NCBI GenBank assembly: GCA_022865965.1
Contig: JALHTS010000521.1
Coordinates: forward strand, 1-8,776
Length of the DNA: 8,776 nucleotides
Reading direction: 5' to 3'
Source: Ignavibacteriaceae bacterium
GTDB taxonomy: Bacteria > Bacteroidota > Ignavibacteria > Ignavibacteriales > Ignavibacteriaceae
Shown here: positions 6,728 to 8,776 of the stretch, one piece after another
Layout of the letters: each line of letters starts with the position of its first letter
Numbering within the stretch: the first letter of the stretch is position 1
The notes under the pieces: generated by a model
Told to the model about the DNA's origin: nothing
Database searches by the model: none
What the model saw: the letters and a program-made list of their open reading frames with translations, nothing else
Position numbers and translations under genes: made by a program

Positions 6728-6778
6728 AACTCACCCTAAATCCTTCTCTTCAAAAGAGAATGGACAAAGGGATGAGTT
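6728..6778. repeat. imperfect inverted repeat (dispersed-element type) in the ftcD leader
   Basis: The left arm 6728-6750 pairs with the right arm 6754-6778 across a 3-nt loop. Paired blocks are aactca, ccct, tcc and ttctctt, with two single-base bulges and about three mismatches. It lacks a T-tract. The pattern (actcaccctaaatcc...) resembles a repeat I remember from Bacteroidota-like intergenic regions (unchecked). It would be transcribed as part of the ftcD 5' leader if the promoter is near 6850. Confidence 0.65.
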
Positions 6779-6848
6779 CAAGATATATTTAATTGTTATT
6801 ATAAAATTAAAACAATTGTGCCGAATTCTCACCTTATTCAGCAAATAA

Positions 6849-6866
6849 ATTATACTAAAGTATAAT
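6849..6866. promoter_or_regulatory. perfect 7-bp palindrome, possible operator or back-to-back -10 boxes
   Basis: The arms attatac and gtataat flank the spacer taaa. Because of the symmetry each strand carries a TATAAT (6861-6866 on +, 6849-6854 on -), so the site could supply -10 elements for mobA and ftcD or bind a dimeric regulator. No convincing -35 box is seen at either side, and Bacteroidota-type promoters use a different -7 motif, so this is a guess. Confidence 0.3.
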
Positions 6867-6944
6867 CAAAAACAGTTAATAATTAAATTTAATTGATTGT
6901 TAAATTAGAATGTTATTTTTTAATTTATTTGATAAAAGAATGTT

Positions 6945-7583
6945 ATGATTAGACGGTTTTATGATACAAATGCAATTATCCTTACTGGAGGAGAAAGCAG
7001 GCGGATGAGAAAAGATAAATCCTCACTAATTCTTGACGGAATAACTCTACTTGAAAGAACGATCAATCTTTTATCTCCTTTTTTCAAAGAACTCATTCTT
7101 AGTGTTAGTGAAGAAAATTCTTACCCTGAATATACTCTTAAAAAAGTAGTAGATAAGTATAAAGGATTTGGTCCGCTTATTGGAATTTATTCTTCTCTTC
7201 TTATTAGTGAAACGAACAAAAATTTTATTATAACCTGTGATATGCCCAACTTGAATGAACAGCTAATCACTTTCCTTCTGGATTATCCCTCAAATAAAGA
7301 AATAATAATTCCATTGGCTGAAAGAAAGATTCATCCATTATGTGGAATTTATTCAAGGAATATTCTTCCATCTCTAGAGAGCCTGATAAAAAACAATCTA
7401 CCCAAGGATTTTATTGCTGCTGGGAAAATAAAATCGTTAAGTTTAAAAAAATTTTTGGATAGTCAATCCGTTGAATATATCGACGTGGAAAAAAGTTTTA
7501 TGGATTATAAAACTGAACTGTTTTTGAATGTAAATACAATCGAAGATTATGAAAAAGTCAGGCGTGATTTTGAGACAAATTGA
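6945..7583 (+). CDS. mobA: molybdenum cofactor guanylyltransferase (MobA-like nucleotidyltransferase)
   Basis: This 212-aa cytosolic protein has the Rossmann-like GT-A fold signature of MobA, which transfers GMP from GTP to molybdopterin to make the guanine dinucleotide cofactor. The nucleotide-binding N-terminus is ILTGGESRRMRKDKSSL (12-28), against the family pattern LAGGxSxRMGxDK. The glycine after RM is replaced by Arg22. Other motifs are GFGPLIGIY (74-82), the metal-binding CDMPNL (98-103), HPLCGIYS (130-137) and LNVNT (194-198). The length fits MobA (about 190-210 aa). The ATG at 6945 has only a weak purine stretch (AAAAGA, 6935-6940) before it. No other cofactor-synthesis gene is nearby. 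A related NTP-transferase with another substrate cannot be excluded, but the HPLC and NVNT motifs favour MobA. Confidence 0.85.
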   Translation: MIRRFYDTNAIILTGGESRRMRKDKSSLILDGITLLERTINLLSPFFKELILSVSEENSYPEYTLKKVVDKYKGFGPLIGIYSSLLISETNKNFIITCDMPNLNEQLITFLLDYPSNKEIIIPLAERKIHPLCGIYSRNILPSLESLIKNNLPKDFIAAGKIKSLSLKKFLDSQSVEYIDVEKSFMDYKTELFLNVNTIEDYEKVRRDFETN

Positions 7584-7635
7584 AAGAATAATAATAATAT
7601 CTGTTTTATAGGTAAGGTTACTTTATCAACTGAAT

Positions 7636-7665
7636 AAAAAAACCCCAAAGAGATTTGGGGTTTTT
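7636..7665. terminator. bidirectional intrinsic terminator between mobA and tRNA-Thr
   Basis: The perfect 12-bp stem aaaaaccccaaa (7638-7649) / tttggggttttt (7654-7665) closes on the 4-nt loop gaga. It has a T-run on its + strand 3' side and an A-run on the 5' side, which becomes a T-run on the minus strand. It can therefore end mobA transcripts and, from the other side, the tRNA transcript that finishes only a few bases away. Confidence 0.92.
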
Positions 7666-7668
7666 ATG

Positions 7669-7741
7669 AGCTGGTGAACGGAGTCGAACCGCCGACCGGC
7701 TGATTACAAATCAGCTGCTCTACCAACTGAGCTACACCAGC
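7669..7741 (-). tRNA. trnT: tRNA-Thr (anticodon UGU)
   Basis: Read on the minus strand the 73-nt cloverleaf is complete: acceptor arm GCTGGTG/CACCAGC, D arm GCTC/GAGC with loop AGTTGGTA, anticodon arm GCTGA/TCAGC with loop TTTGTAA, a 5-nt variable loop, and T arm GGCGG/CCGTT (two G-U pairs) with loop TTCGACT. The anticodon TGT reads ACA threonine codons. The discriminator base is T and no CCA is encoded. A strong terminator follows directly. Confidence 0.97.
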
Positions 7742-7772
7742 TTAAATTTATTTCCAAACAAAATTGGAATTA

Positions 7773-7826
7773 TCTACCAACTGCTTGTCCCGCCGTAACC
7801 TTTGTGAAGGCGGAAGCTACACCAGC
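7773..7826 (-). pseudogene. tRNA-Thr 5'-end fragment split by a 31-nt hairpin insertion
   Basis: On the + strand, 7773-7783 equals 7719-7729 of the tRNA gene (11 of 11) and 7815-7826 equals 7730-7741 (12 of 12). Together they are an exact 23-nt copy of the tRNA 5' end (acceptor 5' strand and most of the D arm). The 31 bases at 7784-7814 interrupt it precisely. The rest of the tRNA is absent, so it is not functional. Confidence 0.85.
7784..7814. repeat. 31-nt inserted palindromic repeat
   Basis: The insert starts cttgtcccgcc and ends aaggcgga. ccgcc (7790-7794) pairs with ggcgg (7809-7813), and an alternative inner stem cctt/aagg (7799-7802, 7807-7810) is possible. Its composition is GC-richer than its surroundings. 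It resembles a small hairpin repeat that I recall from many uncultured bacterial genomes (recollection, unchecked). It is not the same as the GTAG REPs at 3931-4857. Confidence 0.65.
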
Positions 7827-7892
7827 ATTTTAAGGATACAAAATTAAGATTTTTTAGTTTTCAAAACAAGGTTATCAAACAAATTTGAATAG

Positions 7893-8492
7893 TCATTTAT
7901 CATCTAAAATAACCACGTTTTCTACCCAAAACAGCTCACACGAACCTCCGGCGGTATCATCTCTTCTTAAAGAACTCTTCCAATGCCAGCCATCCTCAGT
8001 ATCAACTTCTACAAGATAACCCGTCATTTCAATCAGACTACCTTTGTATATTTTGTCTAATTTATCTTCTAAGGAATCATCCTTCGGAATAATATGTACG
8101 TTGGCACTGTTTGTCATAATTTTATCTCGCGGAATCGGGTATGATTCCGTTTTCCATTGATACCACCTGTTTCTTTGTGTTACTTTAATTTTATCAATTA
8201 CCGTTTGATCTGACATTGGTCCCCAGCCCAAAGCTAAATCAACCGGAGATAAATCACTTTCTTTTCCCACCGAAAAATTATTCCTGCTTAATACCCTTGC
8301 AGTAATCTTATATTCTGCAAGCGCTTTTATATTAAATTCTCCTTTTTGCCATTCCTTTTTTTCTGAGAGATCATTTTGCAGAGGTTGACTGGGGGCAGTT
8401 ACTCCAGCCGGATATGTTATTACTTTTTCCGGCCAAAAAGAATAAACAGTAATTCCGGCAATGAATAAAGAGATTATTGCCAGTTTTTTCAT
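7893..8492 (-). CDS. membrane-anchored or exported protein of unknown function
   Basis: I do not recognise a named function. The 199-aa protein starts with a short positive segment and one hydrophobic helix (residues 3-19), either an uncleaved anchor or a signal peptide. The rest would be periplasmic. Visible conserved-looking stretches are LSPVDLALGWGPMSD (81-95), RWYQWK (109-114), SANVHIIPKD (129-138) and DGWHWKSSLRRDDTAGGSCE (167-186). I recall similar strings in uncharacterised proteins of other phyla, so it is probably a conserved family, but I cannot name it. There is a single Cys (185) and several Trp. The predicted fold is mainly beta (inference). It follows the CorC-type gene by 16 nt on the same strand, so the two are probably cotranscribed. 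No clear Shine-Dalgarno precedes the ATG. Confidence 0.8.
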   Translation of the reverse strand: MKKLAIISLFIAGITVYSFWPEKVITYPAGVTAPSQPLQNDLSEKKEWQKGEFNIKALAEYKITARVLSRNNFSVGKESDLSPVDLALGWGPMSDQTVIDKIKVTQRNRWYQWKTESYPIPRDKIMTNSANVHIIPKDDSLEDKLDKIYKGSLIEMTGYLVEVDTEDGWHWKSSLRRDDTAGGSCELFWVENVVILDDK

Positions 8493-8508
8493 AAAGTTAT
8501 CAGCATTG

Positions 8509-8776
8509 TTAATTATCTAGATTGAGAAGTTCTTTTGTGGATCCGCTTTTGGTATAAACTTTAAACTGTACCATTTTCTGTCTGATCTTTTTTAACAATT
8601 CAAAAACTAAACCTTCAAATTCAAACTTTTCACCGGGATTTAAAATCTTTCCGGTTTTGTCACTAATAAAACCAGCGATTGTGTTATACTCATCCGATTC
8701 CGGTAAATGATAATTAAAAGTTTCATTAAACTCATCTATGTGCATTGTTCCTAAAATATAATAAGTGCCATCCGGC
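8509..8776 (-). CDS. HlyC/CorC-family (CBS and transporter-associated domain) protein, C-terminal part
   Basis: The frame is open to the right window edge; reading in from it gives P-D-G-T-Y-Y-I-L-G-T before the first internal Met. The visible 88 residues are the CorC_HlyC (transporter-associated) domain, with its marks DGTYYILGTMHIDEFNE, LPESDEYNTIAGFI and a GEKFEFEGLVFEL strand-turn-strand. In full-length members this domain follows a DUF21 membrane region and two CBS domains; these lie outside the window. Members are thought to affect magnesium or cobalt efflux, and some Bacteroidota homologues are called GldE. A tail of about 20 residues after VQFKV extends past the domain. It is followed at 16 nt by the unknown 199-aa gene. 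Confidence 0.88.
   Translation of the reverse strand, partial: PDGTYYILGTMHIDEFNETFNYHLPESDEYNTIAGFISDKTGKILNPGEKFEFEGLVFELLKKIRQKMVQFKVYTKSGSTKELLNLDN

Larger units (their letters stand above)
6694..6944. other. 251-bp divergent intergenic region (ftcD / mobA)
   Basis: This region must hold the promoters of both flanking genes. It contains an imperfect inverted repeat (6728-6778), a perfect palindrome with TATAAT on both strands (6849-6866) and a very AT-rich stretch (about 6840-6940). I see no credible small gene. The short open frame at 6663-6848 overlaps the start of ftcD in antisense and has no coding features. Confidence 0.6.
7742..7892. other. intergenic region upstream of tRNA-Thr with tRNA-derived fragment
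   Basis: These 151 bases separate the tRNA from the 199-aa protein gene. They contain a small inverted repeat ttccaa/ttggaa (7752-7757, 7764-7769), the split tRNA copy at 7773-7826, and AT-rich sequence from 7827 with no clear terminator for the upstream minus-strand gene. No tRNA promoter can be named with confidence. Confidence 0.6.

Noticed and set aside
6663..6848. 61-aa open frame on + strand at the ftcD start
   Set aside because: It overlaps the ftcD start in antisense and runs through the inverted repeat; no coding features.
7773..7826. Second functional tRNA gene
   Set aside because: Only the 5' acceptor strand and most of the D arm are present, interrupted by 31 bases. The anticodon and T arms are missing.

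Overview
The window is AT-rich, compact bacterial chromosome, probably from the Bacteroidota/Ignavibacteriota area. I infer this from the style of the proteins (a fused formiminotransferase-cyclodeaminase with an extra internal segment, a VIT-VWA protein, a CorC-type transporter tail) and from the lysine/asparagine-rich coding. No rRNA or marker protein is present, so the placement is tentative.

Left part (1-3917, + strand): the 3' end of a VanX/DdpX-type zinc D-Ala-D-Ala dipeptidase, then two exported von Willebrand factor A proteins. The first (374 aa) has a VWA domain and a charged helical tail. The second (731 aa) combines a VIT domain, a VWA domain and a C-terminal domain. A 63-bp imperfect inverted repeat that looks like a dispersed intergenic element lies between them.

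Middle (3918-4860): a convergent intergenic region filled with REP palindromes around a REP-associated tyrosine transposase (RAYT, - strand). The REPs share a 5' GTAG, an 8-nt arm and a TTTAY-like loop, and they alternate in orientation. They form two related units. The right unit carries the transposase. The left unit looks like the same unit with the transposase deleted, and it keeps a short piece matching the last codons of the gene. This is the most interesting structure in the window.

Right part: a bifunctional glutamate formimidoyltransferase/formimino-THF cyclodeaminase (- strand) is divergent from a MobA-type molybdenum cofactor guanylyltransferase (+ strand). The 251-bp gap between them holds a second imperfect inverted repeat and a perfect 7-bp palindrome. 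mobA converges on a tRNA-Thr(UGU) gene, with a perfect 12-bp-stem terminator between them that can serve both strands. Just upstream of the tRNA lies a 23-nt copy of the tRNA 5' end, split by a 31-nt hairpin-forming insertion.

The window closes with a likely two-gene operon on the - strand: the C-terminal end of a HlyC/CorC-family membrane protein, then 16 nt later a 199-aa exported or membrane-anchored protein of unknown function. Neighbouring genes do not form one pathway. No hut genes accompany the formiminotransferase and no other molybdenum cofactor genes accompany mobA.
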